Assembly: GCA_963931105.1 (NCBI GenBank)
Contig: OZ007004.1
Span: forward strand, 930,001 to 994,000
Length of the DNA stretch: 64,000 nt
From: UMGS1590 sp900552455
GTDB lineage: Bacteria > Bacillota > Peptococcia > Peptococcales > Peptococcaceae
Reading direction: 5' to 3'
Shown: positions 21,418 to 28,896 of the stretch, piece by piece
Layout: each line of letters starts with the position of its first letter
Numbering within the stretch: position 1 is the stretch's first letter
Position numbers and translations under genes: made by a program
Notes under the pieces: model-generated
Told to the model about the DNA's origin: nothing
Seen by the model: the letters and a program-made list of their open reading frames with translations, nothing else
Database searches by the model: none

Positions 21418-21444
21418 TTAGCACTCGCAAGAGCAGAGTGCTAA
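21418..21444. promoter_or_regulatory. CIRCE operator (HrcA site)
   Basis: TTAGCACTC-N9-GAGTGCTAA, a perfect match to the CIRCE inverted repeat bound by the heat-shock repressor HrcA. It lies between the divergent hsp20 and histidine kinase genes; hsp20 is the expected target. Confidence 0.95.
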
Positions 21445-21591
21445 TAAAGACATTTTCGTAACAATCGTTGCCATTTCGTGACATTTCGTCGCGGCGATTG
21501 GCTGGCGTATGAAAAGTTTATCGGCAGTTTAAGAATGGAGCGGCGGTCTGTGGTATAATTTATTCAGAAATGATAATAGGAGGGATGGCTG

Positions 21592-23040
21592 GTGAAGATC
21601 CATACACGTTTACAGGTGTCAAACTTTCTGATGATCCTGGTGCCGGTGGGGATCACACTGGCGACTGGGGTGCTCTGCCTGGCGCTGGTGTGGCTGGCGA
21701 TGTCGGTTGGCGGCGGTCTGGGATTTGACGATCAGGAGGATTTTGACGAGGCTGGCGAGCGCATTGTGCAAGTGACGGCGCAGGCGCTGGCGGCGGATGA
21801 CGATGCGACGCGTCTGTCGCGGCTGGATCGATTGTCGGCGCTGTTGGATGACAACGCGATGCGCCTGGTTGTGACGCGCGCTGGGGAAGCGTTTTATGAG
21901 CACGGCGCTGAAAGCGCGCACGATGAGGCGCTGGACGACGCAGCGGAGGCGCTTGCGGATAGCGGGAGTGTGGCGAAGGACGATCGCACGCTTTTTGTGC
22001 AGGATGTCACCAGCGGCGGTGAACATTTTCGCATTGCGCTCTATGGCAGCGAGCAGGCTTTTTCCACAGATTTTCTGGAAATGGTGCTGGCGATCGTGGC
22101 GGTTATTCTGATCGCTGCGATCCTGATCGCGCTGATCCTGACGAACCATTTTCTGACGCGCTTTGTTTTTCGCAAGATTGAAGAGCCGCTGGATATTCTC
22201 GCGCGCGGTGTGCAGGAGATCGGCGCTGGCAATCTGGACTACCGCATTGTTTACGATGGCGACGACGAATTTGCGCCAATCTGCGCGGAATTCAACGAGA
22301 TGGCGCTGCGCCTGCGCCGTTCTGTGGAGGAAACGCAGCGCCAGGAGGAAAGCCGCAAGGAGCTCATGGCGGGGATCAGCCACGATCTGCGCTCGCCGTT
22401 GACATCGATCCAGGCATATGTGGAAGGCTTGTTAGACGGTGTTGCGAACACGCCGGAGAAGCAGCAGGCTTATCTGCGCACGATCAAGGCGAAGGCTGAA
22501 GAGATCCAGCGCATGGTCTCGCAGATCTTTCAGTTTTCAAAAATGGATCTGGAAAATTACCCGATGCAGATCGAGCCGCTGGCGCTGGATGAAGAGCTGG
22601 GCGCACTGCTCGAGGTTGTTGGGCCGGAATACGCCGAAAAAGGGCTCGCTGTGCAGGCGGACCTGGCGCCTGCGGTGGCGCTTGTTGATGCGGAGCTTTT
22701 GCGGCGCATCGTTGTGAACATTTTGGACAACAGCCTGAAATATAAGAGCGCTGCGGAGGGACATGCTGAGGTGCGCGTTCGGGCAGAGGCAGATGGCGTG
22801 CATCTCACGATCGCTGACGACGGACCAGGCGTGTCTGCGGAAGCGCTGCCGAAGCTTTTCGATGTGTTCTATCGCAGCGATCCGTCGCGCCACAATCCAA
22901 ATCAGGGCAGCGGGCTTGGGCTGGCGATCGTTGCGCGCGCTGTGCAGCGCATGGGCGGCAGCGTCCGCGCCAGTGCTGCTGAGCCGCACGGGCTTGTGAT
23001 CGAGATTGTTCTGCCGAAAGGAGAGGAAAATCATGGATAA
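21592..23040 (+). CDS. Sensor histidine kinase
   Basis: A 482-residue membrane sensor. Transmembrane helices lie at about 13-38 and 163-184, enclosing a 125-residue extracytoplasmic sensor region rich in Asp and Ala. A HAMP domain follows at about 186-245. The phospho-accepting histidine is H264 in GISHDLRSP. ATPase motifs are VNILDNSLKY (N box), IADDGPGVS (G1) and GSGLGLAIVA (G2). It starts at GTG 21592 with AGGAGG upstream, and its stop overlaps the response-regulator start by eight bases. The signal is unknown. Confidence 0.95.
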   Translation: MKIHTRLQVSNFLMILVPVGITLATGVLCLALVWLAMSVGGGLGFDDQEDFDEAGERIVQVTAQALAADDDATRLSRLDRLSALLDDNAMRLVVTRAGEAFYEHGAESAHDEALDDAAEALADSGSVAKDDRTLFVQDVTSGGEHFRIALYGSEQAFSTDFLEMVLAIVAVILIAAILIALILTNHFLTRFVFRKIEEPLDILARGVQEIGAGNLDYRIVYDGDDEFAPICAEFNEMALRLRRSVEETQRQEESRKELMAGISHDLRSPLTSIQAYVEGLLDGVANTPEKQQAYLRTIKAKAEEIQRMVSQIFQFSKMDLENYPMQIEPLALDEELGALLEVVGPEYAEKGLAVQADLAPAVALVDAELLRRIVVNILDNSLKYKSAAEGHAEVRVRAEADGVHLTIADDGPGVSAEALPKLFDVFYRSDPSRHNPNQGSGLGLAIVARAVQRMGGSVRASAAEPHGLVIEIVLPKGEENHG

Positions 23041-23722
23041 GATCCTTATCATTGAAGACGATGTCGCGATCGCTGAGATCGAGCGCGACTATTTGGAGCT
23101 CGATGGCTTCGCTGTGGAGATCGCTGCCGACGGAAACGTCGGCCTCGAACGCGGTCTCAGTGGCGAGCACAGTTTGATCCTGCTGGATCTGATGCTGCCG
23201 GGGATGGATGGCTTTGCCATCTGCCGCGCTTTGCGCGAACAGATCGATGTGCCGATCCTCATGGTCACTGCGCGCCAGGAAGACATTGACAAGATCCGCG
23301 GTCTCGGTCTTGGCGCGGATGATTATATTGAAAAACCGTTTTCGCCGAGTGTGCTCGTCGCGCGTGTGAAGGCGCATCTTGCGCGCTATCGCCGTCTCAC
23401 CGGCAGCGAACGCACGAGCGGCGAGATCCAGATCGGTGGCATCCGGCTGAACGAAGAAACGCACCGTGTTTATGTCGATGGGCGTGAGGTGGAGCTCACC
23501 AACAAGGAATATGAGCTGCTCTTATTTTTCATGCTCAATGTCGATGTCGTTTTCAGTCGCGAGCAATTATACGAGCGCATCTGGGGCTGGGACGCCATGG
23601 GCGACAGCGCGACAGTCGCTGTGCACATCAATCGCCTGCGTAAAAAGATCGAGCAGGACCCCGCCAATCCGCGCTACATTGTCTCTGTCTGGGGCGCGGG
23701 GTATCGGTTTAATTTGAGTTAG
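23033..23722 (+). CDS. OmpR/PhoB-family response regulator
   Basis: A 229-residue two-component regulator. The receiver domain has acidic residues at ED(D) 8-10 and the phosphorylation site D52 in LLDLMLPG, with the conserved lysine in DDYIEKPF. The C-terminal winged helix is of the OmpR type (RVYVDGREVELTNKEYELLLF, then VHINRLRKKIE and VWGAGYRF). Its ATG overlaps the kinase stop, showing translational coupling and a cognate pair. Its stop codon lies inside the start of a small dispersed repeat. Confidence 0.95.
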   Translation: MDKILIIEDDVAIAEIERDYLELDGFAVEIAADGNVGLERGLSGEHSLILLDLMLPGMDGFAICRALREQIDVPILMVTARQEDIDKIRGLGLGADDYIEKPFSPSVLVARVKAHLARYRRLTGSERTSGEIQIGGIRLNEETHRVYVDGREVELTNKEYELLLFFMLNVDVVFSREQLYERIWGWDAMGDSATVAVHINRLRKKIEQDPANPRYIVSVWGAGYRFNLS

Positions 23723-23785
23723 GAGTGAGCCCTTCGGGGAAAACGCGCTTTGCTTGTTTTCGGTGAGGAGTTAGGAGTTGGAAAG
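23717..23785. repeat. Small dispersed repeat (GTTAGGAGT type)
   Basis: Contains TTAGGAGTGAGCCCTTCGGG and GTGAGGAGTTAGGAGTTGG. The first motif recurs inverted at 28862-28896 and the GAGTTAGGA words recur at 28711-28748. In each case the repeat begins at or just after a stop codon. Confidence 0.6.
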
Positions 23786-23909
23786 TGCTCGTAAAATAAG
23801 ACCACTTTTGCGGCAAAAAGTTTAAGAAATGTTTATCGTTGTTTAATTGGTGGTTTAAGCCTCCCTGTTATACTTGTGCCAACAAGTTGAAACAAAGGAG
23901 GCGTTTCTC

Positions 23910-24521
23910 ATGAAAACATTATCACAGGAAATCATGGTGCTGGACTTTCGGCACGTTGGAAAAAATTACGCACTGGCAGCGGTTGTTGTGCTGGTGGTTT
24001 GTGTTGGGCTGGGGGCTTTTCTGCTCTGGCCACAGCTTGGCGAAGCGTGGACGCTGCTCGTTCAGGGACAGGGGCCGCTGGAATGGCGTTTGGACACGCT
24101 CGAGGATGCCTGGGAATGGAGCCTGGCGGGATATGGTGGCGCGCTCAGCGCAGTTGGCTTGGGCGCGCGCACGGCGCTTCTCGTGAGCGGATTGGTGCTG
24201 GTCGCTGTGGCGGCGGGCTATTGGCTGCTTGTGGCGCTGTGGCTGTACCAGCTGGCGAATCGTGCGGAAATGGGCGGCGCGCTTTGGGCGCTGCTCGGTC
24301 TTGTCGGCAATCTGGCTGCTGTTGCGCTTTTCTTTGCAGCGCGCAATCTGCTGCGCACACAATGCGCAGGCTGCGGCGGCTGGTCTGCGAAAGCCAGCGG
24401 ATATTGCCGTCATTGCGGCACTGGTCTCGGGGACAGCTGTCCGTCCTGTGGTCAGAGCGTGGCGGCGAAGGATATTTACTGCGTCCGCTGTGGCACACCG
24501 CTCGGTCATGAAAATGGTTAA
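23910..24521 (+). CDS. Membrane protein with C-terminal double zinc ribbon
   Basis: A 203-residue protein with hydrophobic helices at about 22-45, 80-115 and 125-145. A cysteine-rich tail from about residue 153 holds paired CxxC motifs: CAGC, CRHC, CPSC and CVRC, with the spacing of a double zinc ribbon. The N-terminal part is hydrophobic, and the zinc module should face the cytoplasm if the topology has an even number of crossings. ATG 23910 is chosen for its AAAGGAGG site. No function can be assigned; such ribbons often mediate protein contacts. Confidence 0.75.
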   Translation: MKTLSQEIMVLDFRHVGKNYALAAVVVLVVCVGLGAFLLWPQLGEAWTLLVQGQGPLEWRLDTLEDAWEWSLAGYGGALSAVGLGARTALLVSGLVLVAVAAGYWLLVALWLYQLANRAEMGGALWALLGLVGNLAAVALFFAARNLLRTQCAGCGGWSAKASGYCRHCGTGLGDSCPSCGQSVAAKDIYCVRCGTPLGHENG

Positions 24522-24528
24522 GCACCGA

Positions 24529-24556
24529 ACTGCCTGCCTTGTGCAGGCAGTTTTGT
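24529..24556 (+). terminator. Terminator of the zinc-ribbon gene
   Basis: AACTGCCTGC / GCAGGCAGTT stem followed by a short T-rich tail. Confidence 0.8.
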
Positions 24557-24566
24557 ATTGCGCACA

Positions 24567-24595
24567 TTGGCAAGCGTGTGCGGATGCGCTATAAT
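24567..24595 (+). promoter_or_regulatory. Promoter of the DUF368 gene
   Basis: TTGGCA (24567-24572) and TATAAT (24590-24595) with a 17-base spacer. Confidence 0.8.
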
Positions 24596-24653
24596 AGATG
24601 GGCTGGAATTGCGCCGCATTGCGGCTGAAATAGAATCAACTACAGGAGGATGC

Positions 24654-25583
24654 ATGATCTATAATATTTTTCACGGCTTCTGCATGGCAATGGCCGACAG
24701 TGTGCCGGGCGTGAGTGGCGGCACTGTGGCCTATATTCTGGGATTTTACGAGCGTTTCATCGACGCGCTGCATTATCTTTTCAGCGGCTCGATGCGCGAA
24801 CGCAAGGAAGCGCTGCGCTACCTGCTCAAGCTCGGTGTTGGCTGGATCATCGGGATGGTGTCGTCGGTACTGGTGCTGGCGCAGCTTTTTGAAAGCCATA
24901 TCTATTTTCTCACGTCGCTCTTTCTCGGGCTGACGCTGGCGGCGCTGCCTTTCGTTTATAAGGAAGAAAAAGCAGTGATCAGCGGGCACGGGCGCAACAT
25001 CATCTGGCTCGTCATCGGGCTGGCGCTTGTGTGCGGGATGGTTTTTTTCCGCGACAGCGCCACGACCAGCGGCGCCGTTGATTTTATGAGCCTGTCGCTG
25101 GGGCAGGGCGTGTATGTTTTCATCTCTGGCGCGCTGGCGATCTCGGCGATGGTGCTGCCAGGAGTCAGCGGTTCTACGGTGCTGCTCATCATGGGCGTTT
25201 ATATGCCGGCGATCAGCGCGCTCAACCGTCTCGCTCATTTTGAACTTGGCGTGATGCCAGGGGTTGCTGTGCTCATTGTGGGCATTCTCTGCGGAGCGGC
25301 TGTCGCTGTGCGATTTTTGCGCGAAGCGCTGAAGCATCATCGCAGCGCCGTTGTCTATCTGATCCTCGGGCTCATGCTCGGCTCTCTCTATGCCATCATC
25401 ATGGGGCCGACGACGCTCGCTGCCGGCGAGCCGCCGCTGACGCTGGAAAGCTTCAGTCCGCTCGCTTTTGTGCTCGGTATTGCTGTGCTCCTTGGTTTGG
25501 AAAAGATCAAAGCCCTCGGACAGAAACGCGAGGCCGAGCTGGAAGAACTCATGCCGTCCCCAAAAGAACCCTGGCGTGAATAA
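24654..25583 (+). CDS. popT: DUF368 / PopT-type undecaprenyl-phosphate translocase
   Basis: A 309-residue polytopic membrane protein of the DUF368 family. Family members (PopT) are reported to recycle undecaprenyl phosphate across the membrane for cell-wall synthesis. The two pseudo-symmetric motifs are clear: MADSVPGVSGGTVAYILGFYERFI near the N-terminus and SAMVLPGVSGSTVLLIMGVY near residue 170. The acidic motif DAL and the conserved proline-glycine turns fit the family. ATG 24654 follows ACAGGAGGA. It is monocistronic, with its own promoter and terminator. Confidence 0.88.
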   Translation: MIYNIFHGFCMAMADSVPGVSGGTVAYILGFYERFIDALHYLFSGSMRERKEALRYLLKLGVGWIIGMVSSVLVLAQLFESHIYFLTSLFLGLTLAALPFVYKEEKAVISGHGRNIIWLVIGLALVCGMVFFRDSATTSGAVDFMSLSLGQGVYVFISGALAISAMVLPGVSGSTVLLIMGVYMPAISALNRLAHFELGVMPGVAVLIVGILCGAAVAVRFLREALKHHRSAVVYLILGLMLGSLYAIIMGPTTLAAGEPPLTLESFSPLAFVLGIAVLLGLEKIKALGQKREAELEELMPSPKEPWRE

Positions 25584-25586
25584 AAT

Positions 25587-25632
25587 AATCGGCGCTGCAG
25601 ACGATCGCTTTGTCTGCAGCGCCGATTTGTTA
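25587..25632 (+). terminator. Terminator of popT
   Basis: AATCGGCGCTGCAGAC (25587-25602) pairs perfectly with GTCTGCAGCGCCGATT (25612-25627). Confidence 0.85.
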
Positions 25633-25636
25633 GGAC

Positions 25637-25808
25637 ACGAAAAAACGACAGCCGGAGAGATGCTGTCGTTTTTCTGTGGCTTTCGACTGGTCGCGGAAAA
25701 AAGGGAGAGAGAAAAAAACGCGACCGTGTCGAATGGTTTCTCGGGATAAACAGTTGAGGTGTTGAAAGGGGGGAAAAACAAACTTCCTCAACTGCTGTGC
25801 TTATTATA
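25637..25808 (-). ncRNA. Tandem C-rich-loop small RNA, copy 1
   Basis: Leftmost of four related minus-strand units. The -10 box TATAAT is at 25808-25803, preceded on the minus strand by GCGC. Hairpin 1 has stem CAGTTGAGG (25751-25759) / CCTCAACTG (25786-25794) and a loop read on the minus strand as GTTTTTCCCCCCTTTC. Hairpin 2 is GGTCGCG (25689-25695) / CGCGACC (25719-25725), with flanking CGAC/GTCG; its loop is a U-rich tract containing CTCTCTCCC. The terminator AACGACAGC / GCTGTCGTT (25644-25670) has loop ATCTCTCCG and ends in six T on the minus strand. No open frame. Confidence 0.7.
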
Positions 25809-25884
25809 GCGCAAAATGCAGCGCCAGATGTGCAGAATTAATAAAGAAGCTTATAAGCAATTATGAAGAATCCTGTTACTAAAA

Positions 25885-26061
25885 TAAAAAAACAGCAGCG
25901 GGAGAGGCGCTGCTGTTTTTCGGACTCGTTGGCGCCTGGCATCGTGAAAAAAAGGGGGAGAAAAAACACATTGCCAAACGCTTTAATGATGAACGGATTT
26001 GTCTCAGTTGGGTGTAGAAAAAAGGGAGAAAAAACTCACCTCAACTGACACCGTTATTCTA
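25885..26061 (-). ncRNA. Tandem C-rich-loop small RNA, copy 2
   Basis: The -10 box is TAGAAT (26061-26056), preceded by GTGC. Hairpin 1 uses CAGTTG-GGTG (26005-26014) with CACCTCAACTG (26037-26047), with a one-base bulge and loop TTTTTTCTCCCTTTTTT. Hairpin 2 is an interrupted stem, TGGCA (25937-25941) / TGCCA (25972-25976), with loop TTTTTTCTCCCCCTTTTTT. The terminator CAGCAGCG (25893-25900) / CGCTGCTG (25908-25915) has loop CCTCTCC and is followed on the minus strand by a long T run. Confidence 0.7.
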
Positions 26062-26149
26062 GCACAAAACATTCCCGGAGTTGTCAGGAAAAATTGAAGA
26101 ACCCGCAAAGAAATTGCCAAGTCGATATGAAGAGCAGCTCCATAATCTC

Positions 26150-26338
26150 CGACACGCAGAAAGACAGCCGCGAGAGGGAATCGCGGCTGTCTTTCTGTGT
26201 TGCTTATTGCTCTGGAAAATTGAGGCTCATCCGGTCGTGAAAATAAGGGAGAAAAACACGACCAGATGGTGATGTGGCTCAGCTGGGATGTGAAAAAAAG
26301 GAAGAAAAAAACGCATCTCAGCTGTTGCACTTATTATA
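26150..26338 (-). ncRNA. Tandem C-rich-loop small RNA, copy 3
   Basis: The -10 box is TATAAT (26338-26333), preceded by TGTGC to give an extended -10. Hairpin 1 is CAGCTGGGATG (26280-26290) / CATCTCAGCTG (26314-26324), with loop TTTTTTTCTTCCTTTTTTT. Hairpin 2 is CATC-GGTCGTG (26228-26239) / CACGACC-GATG (26257-26268), with loop TTTTTCTCCCTTATTTT. The terminator stem is long (26157-26173 with 26181-26197, loop TTCCCTC) but has only a weak T run on the minus strand. Confidence 0.68.
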
Positions 26339-26408
26339 GCACAAAATCCCTAGCGAGAATGTCGGGAAAATGTGAATATTCTGGGTGAAAGTCGTCATTT
26401 TTTCGCAA

Positions 26409-26604
26409 AAAAATTGGAAACGACAGAGCCGAGGGGATAGTCTGTCGTTTCCAGGCTTAGGAAAGTAAGCGTTTTCTGCTGTAGCCTTGTGGAACCGCCG
26501 TATCGAAAAAAGAAAGGAGAAAAGAAAAAAACTGGCGATCCCTGTGTCTCACGGCGCCAAAAAGGGGGAGAAAAAACGCGCGCTTTTGAGACACTTATAG
26601 TGTA
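26409..26604 (-). ncRNA. Tandem C-rich-loop small RNA, copy 4
   Basis: Rightmost and most diverged copy. The -10 box aligned with the other copies is TACACT (26604-26599), after TGTGC. Hairpin 1 is GTGTCTC (26544-26550) / GAGACAC (26588-26594), with a loop containing TTTTTTCTCCCCCTTTTTG. Hairpin 2 is GGAACCGCC (26491-26499) / GGCGATCCC (26534-26542), counting two G-U pairs, with a loop containing TTTTCTCCTTTCTTTTTT. The terminator GGAAACGACAGA (26416-26427) / TCTGTCGTTTCC (26441-26452) has loop CTATCCCCTC and seven T on the minus strand. Confidence 0.68.
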
Positions 26605-26682
26605 GCACAGCGGCGGTGTGCAGGTGTCGGGAAAGAGGGAAATTTTGGTAATGAAATGGTTACAGGAATATGCGCTCCGCCC

Positions 26683-26714
26683 AGAAAAAAATTCCAGCCG
26701 GATCCGGCTGGAAT
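26683..26714 (-). terminator. Terminator of the iron-ADH-like gene
   Basis: The palindrome ATTCCAGCCGG / CCGGCTGGAAT is followed on the minus strand by seven T residues. Confidence 0.85.
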
Positions 26715-26756
26715 GGATGAATGATCGATGATTGCAAAACTGGCGCACGCGGCGCG

Positions 26757-27866
26757 TTATTCTGCCAGAAGATGGGCGTAGCAGCTGGCCACTTCTTTGA
26801 ACTCCAGCGAGAGTACGCTGGTCTTGACGAGCGGATTTGCCGTTGCGGCGTTGGCGCAGCGCTCGAGATCTTCCGGTGTGATCGGGGTGATCTCGCCGAT
26901 GAGGTCCCAGAGAAAATCTTCGAGGTCTTCAAGATCGTCGAAATAGAGACTCTGCATGATCACCTCGCTGACGAGCGGCGCGCGCTCGATCAGATAAGAG
27001 AGCACCGGCGGGATGATGAGGCCGTAAGCCTGGCCGAGATGCACCGGCGTGACATAGGTCAGCGGCGAAGCCAGCGCTTCCAGCATATTTGCGCCGCTGG
27101 CAGCGATCGCAAGCCCTGCCTGATTGGCGGCGAGCATCAGCTGCTCGTGGAGCTCGTAGGAAAGCTCCGTTTCCGGATCGATGAGACTGTGCCCCAGCTC
27201 GCTCACCGTGCCGAGGGCGGCAATGGCGATGGCATCGCTGATCGGATTGGCCTTTTCAGAGGTGATCGCCTCCATGGCGCGGCCCAGCGACTTGATATAG
27301 TTTGAAACCACGATATCGCGCGGCATCGCCAGGGTGTAGCGCGGATCGAGGAAGGTCAGCTTCGGACTCGCCAGCGGATTGCGCACCAGCGTCAGCCGAT
27401 CCAGCCCGCTTTGCGCAACATGGATCTCCGGCGTGACCTCTGTGCCGCTGCCGGGCTCTGTCGGGATGCAGACGATCGGCAGCGGATGGGCGATCTTGGT
27501 GTTCAAAAGCGTCGCTTCGGCAATATCCTGAGCCGCCAAGAGCGCGATCCCTTTGCCGGTTTCCAGCGTGGCGTCGCAGCCAACAGCGATCACAAAATCC
27601 ACAGCGCTTTCGCGCGCTAGCGCAGCGCCCGCTTCGAGATTGCTGATCCCCGGGGCGATCTTTCGCGTGTGCAGATAGATCGTGCGTTTGATATCGTTAA
27701 AGTCCAGACAGAAGAGCACCTCCTGTTTGGCCGGATGGGCATCGTCAAGTCCTGCATCCATGACCAGCATGGCGTGCTTGCCCAGCCCGGCGATCAGCTC
27801 AGAATGCTCCGCCAGACCATCTTTCTGTAATATGACATGGGTTGGAAATTCGTAGTCCAAAAGCAA
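26757..27866 (-). CDS. Divergent iron-containing alcohol dehydrogenase homologue, probably inactive
   Basis: A 369-residue protein with the overall layout of family III alcohol dehydrogenases: an N-terminal nucleotide-binding half, PTEPGSGTEVTPEI where active members have P-T-x-x-G-T-G-S-E-x-T, and a helical C-terminal half. Key positions look lost. The usual GGGS NAD loop reads AVGCDATLETGKG. The metal-ligand helix D-A-L-x-H-A reads K-S-L-G-R-A, replacing Asp and His. The next ligand region, normally H-x-L-G..P-H-G, reads ASPLTYVTPVHLG. The start is probably TTG 27866, eight bases after AAAGGAGG; the longer frame has no ribosome site. It may be a structural or regulatory relative instead of an enzyme. 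Confidence 0.75.
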   Translation of the reverse strand: MLLDYEFPTHVILQKDGLAEHSELIAGLGKHAMLVMDAGLDDAHPAKQEVLFCLDFNDIKRTIYLHTRKIAPGISNLEAGAALARESAVDFVIAVGCDATLETGKGIALLAAQDIAEATLLNTKIAHPLPIVCIPTEPGSGTEVTPEIHVAQSGLDRLTLVRNPLASPKLTFLDPRYTLAMPRDIVVSNYIKSLGRAMEAITSEKANPISDAIAIAALGTVSELGHSLIDPETELSYELHEQLMLAANQAGLAIAASGANMLEALASPLTYVTPVHLGQAYGLIIPPVLSYLIERAPLVSEVIMQSLYFDDLEDLEDFLWDLIGEITPITPEDLERCANAATANPLVKTSVLSLEFKEVASCYAHLLAE

Positions 27867-27884
27867 CGGAAGTCGCCTCCTTTT

Positions 27885-27925
27885 TCGTGAAATTCCACTC
27901 CCTATATTATCCCCTATTCTTGTAG
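27885..27925 (-). promoter_or_regulatory. Promoter of the iron-ADH-like gene
   Basis: On the minus strand TTGCAA is followed after 17 bases by GATAAT, just upstream of the AAAGGAGG ribosome site. Confidence 0.6.
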
Positions 27926-28038
27926 TAATTGCAATCATTTTTATTCGGAGAAAGTTGACAGAAGAGGGAAAGCTGTTCCGCCGGCAAAAGATCGCGCGAA
28001 AAAATCAGCACAGCGAGAGGCGCAGTGCTGATCGGGGA

Positions 28039-28689
28039 TTATTTTCTTCCTTTATAGCAGACCTCGCCCCAGTCGAGCGCGGCCTTCCCGTTTGTCCAGC
28101 CAGCAATCTGCTCTGCGGCGGATGGTTCTGCGTTGGCGGGAATGAAGAGATGGTAGTGCACCTTGTCGTCGTAGACGGTGTCGTCCAACAGCCAGTCTGT
28201 GTGTTCGAGCTGGTGGCTGACAGCGCCCTGGAAGGTGTAGTCGCAGGTGAGGGTGAGCGCGCGGTGGCGCGTCCAGGTGGTGACGCGCGCCGCTTCCAGC
28301 GCAACGACAGCGCCGCGCGTGTAAGCGCGGATGAGCCCGCCGGCGCCGAGTTTGACACCACCGAAATAGCGCACAACGCCGCAGACGATGTCCGTCAGCC
28401 CTTCTTTTTTCAGCACTTCGAGCATCGGCATGCCAGCTGTGCCGGAAGGCTCGCCATCGTCAGAAAACCGCATCGCGAGTCCGCCGGCGCCGATGATCCA
28501 GGCCGAGCAGACGTGTGTCGCCTGCGGGTGCAGTTCGCGCAGCTCCGCGATAAAAGCGCGCGCTTCTTCTTCTGAGGACACAGGCAGCGCATAACCAATG
28601 AAGCGCGATTTTTCGATGATAAATTCTGCTTCGCCATAGCCCGCCACGCTTTTGTATTCGTCCGGCGAACGGGGATTTTTCGGATCCAT
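28039..28689 (-). CDS. yigZ: YigZ/IMPACT family protein
   Basis: A 216-residue cytoplasmic protein. The N-terminal UPF0029/Impact domain is recognisable by FIIEKSRFIGYALPV, then FSDDGEPSGTAGMPML at about 72-87 and VRYFGGVKLGAGGLIRAY at about 103-120. A C-terminal DUF1949-type ferredoxin-like domain follows. Homologues bind nucleic acid or modulate ribosome-associated functions, and the eukaryotic IMPACT regulates the Gcn2 pathway; the bacterial role is not settled. It is preceded by repeat sequences and an upstream minus-strand terminator, so it is probably monocistronic. Confidence 0.92.
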   Translation of the reverse strand: MDPKNPRSPDEYKSVAGYGEAEFIIEKSRFIGYALPVSSEEEARAFIAELRELHPQATHVCSAWIIGAGGLAMRFSDDGEPSGTAGMPMLEVLKKEGLTDIVCGVVRYFGGVKLGAGGLIRAYTRGAVVALEAARVTTWTRHRALTLTCDYTFQGAVSHQLEHTDWLLDDTVYDDKVHYHLFIPANAEPSAAEQIAGWTNGKAALDWGEVCYKGRK

Positions 28690-28710
28690 ATTTTTGGCAC
28701 CTCGCTTTTT

Positions 28711-28748
28711 TAGTTAGGAATGGGGAGTTAGGAATGAGGAGTTGGGCC
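28711..28748. repeat. Dispersed GAGTTAGGAATG repeat words
   Basis: Consists of TTAGGAATGGGGAGTTAGGA and following TGAGGAGTTGG, similar to the repeat after the response regulator at 23717. Confidence 0.5.
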
Positions 28749-28782
28749 AAAAAAGCGACACGAGCATTGGTCTCGTGTCGCC
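28749..28782 (-). terminator. Terminator of the small acidic protein gene
   Basis: GCGACACGAG (28755-28764) pairs with CTCGTGTCGC (28772-28781). On the minus strand it is followed by six T, the correct direction for the gene at 28897-29166. Confidence 0.8.
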
Positions 28783-28861
28783 ATTGGCTGTCGCTGCAAC
28801 GACAGAGAAGGTCGGTTCGTCTTGCAGCGAAAACTCCTAACTGTCAGCAAACGAAGCGCGC

Positions 28862-28896
28862 TGACCCCGTAGGGCTCACTCCTAATTCCTCACTGT
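28862..28896. repeat. Inverted copy of the 23717 repeat
   Basis: Read on the minus strand it begins at the stop codon of the next gene and contains TTAGGAGTGAGCCCTACGGG, nearly identical to the segment after the response-regulator gene. Confidence 0.6.

Noticed and set aside
25700..26600. Plus-strand ribosome sites (AAAGGGAG words) starting short genes
   Set aside because: The words sit in hairpin loops and no start codon with a reasonable frame follows. The promoters and the best terminator T runs are on the minus strand.
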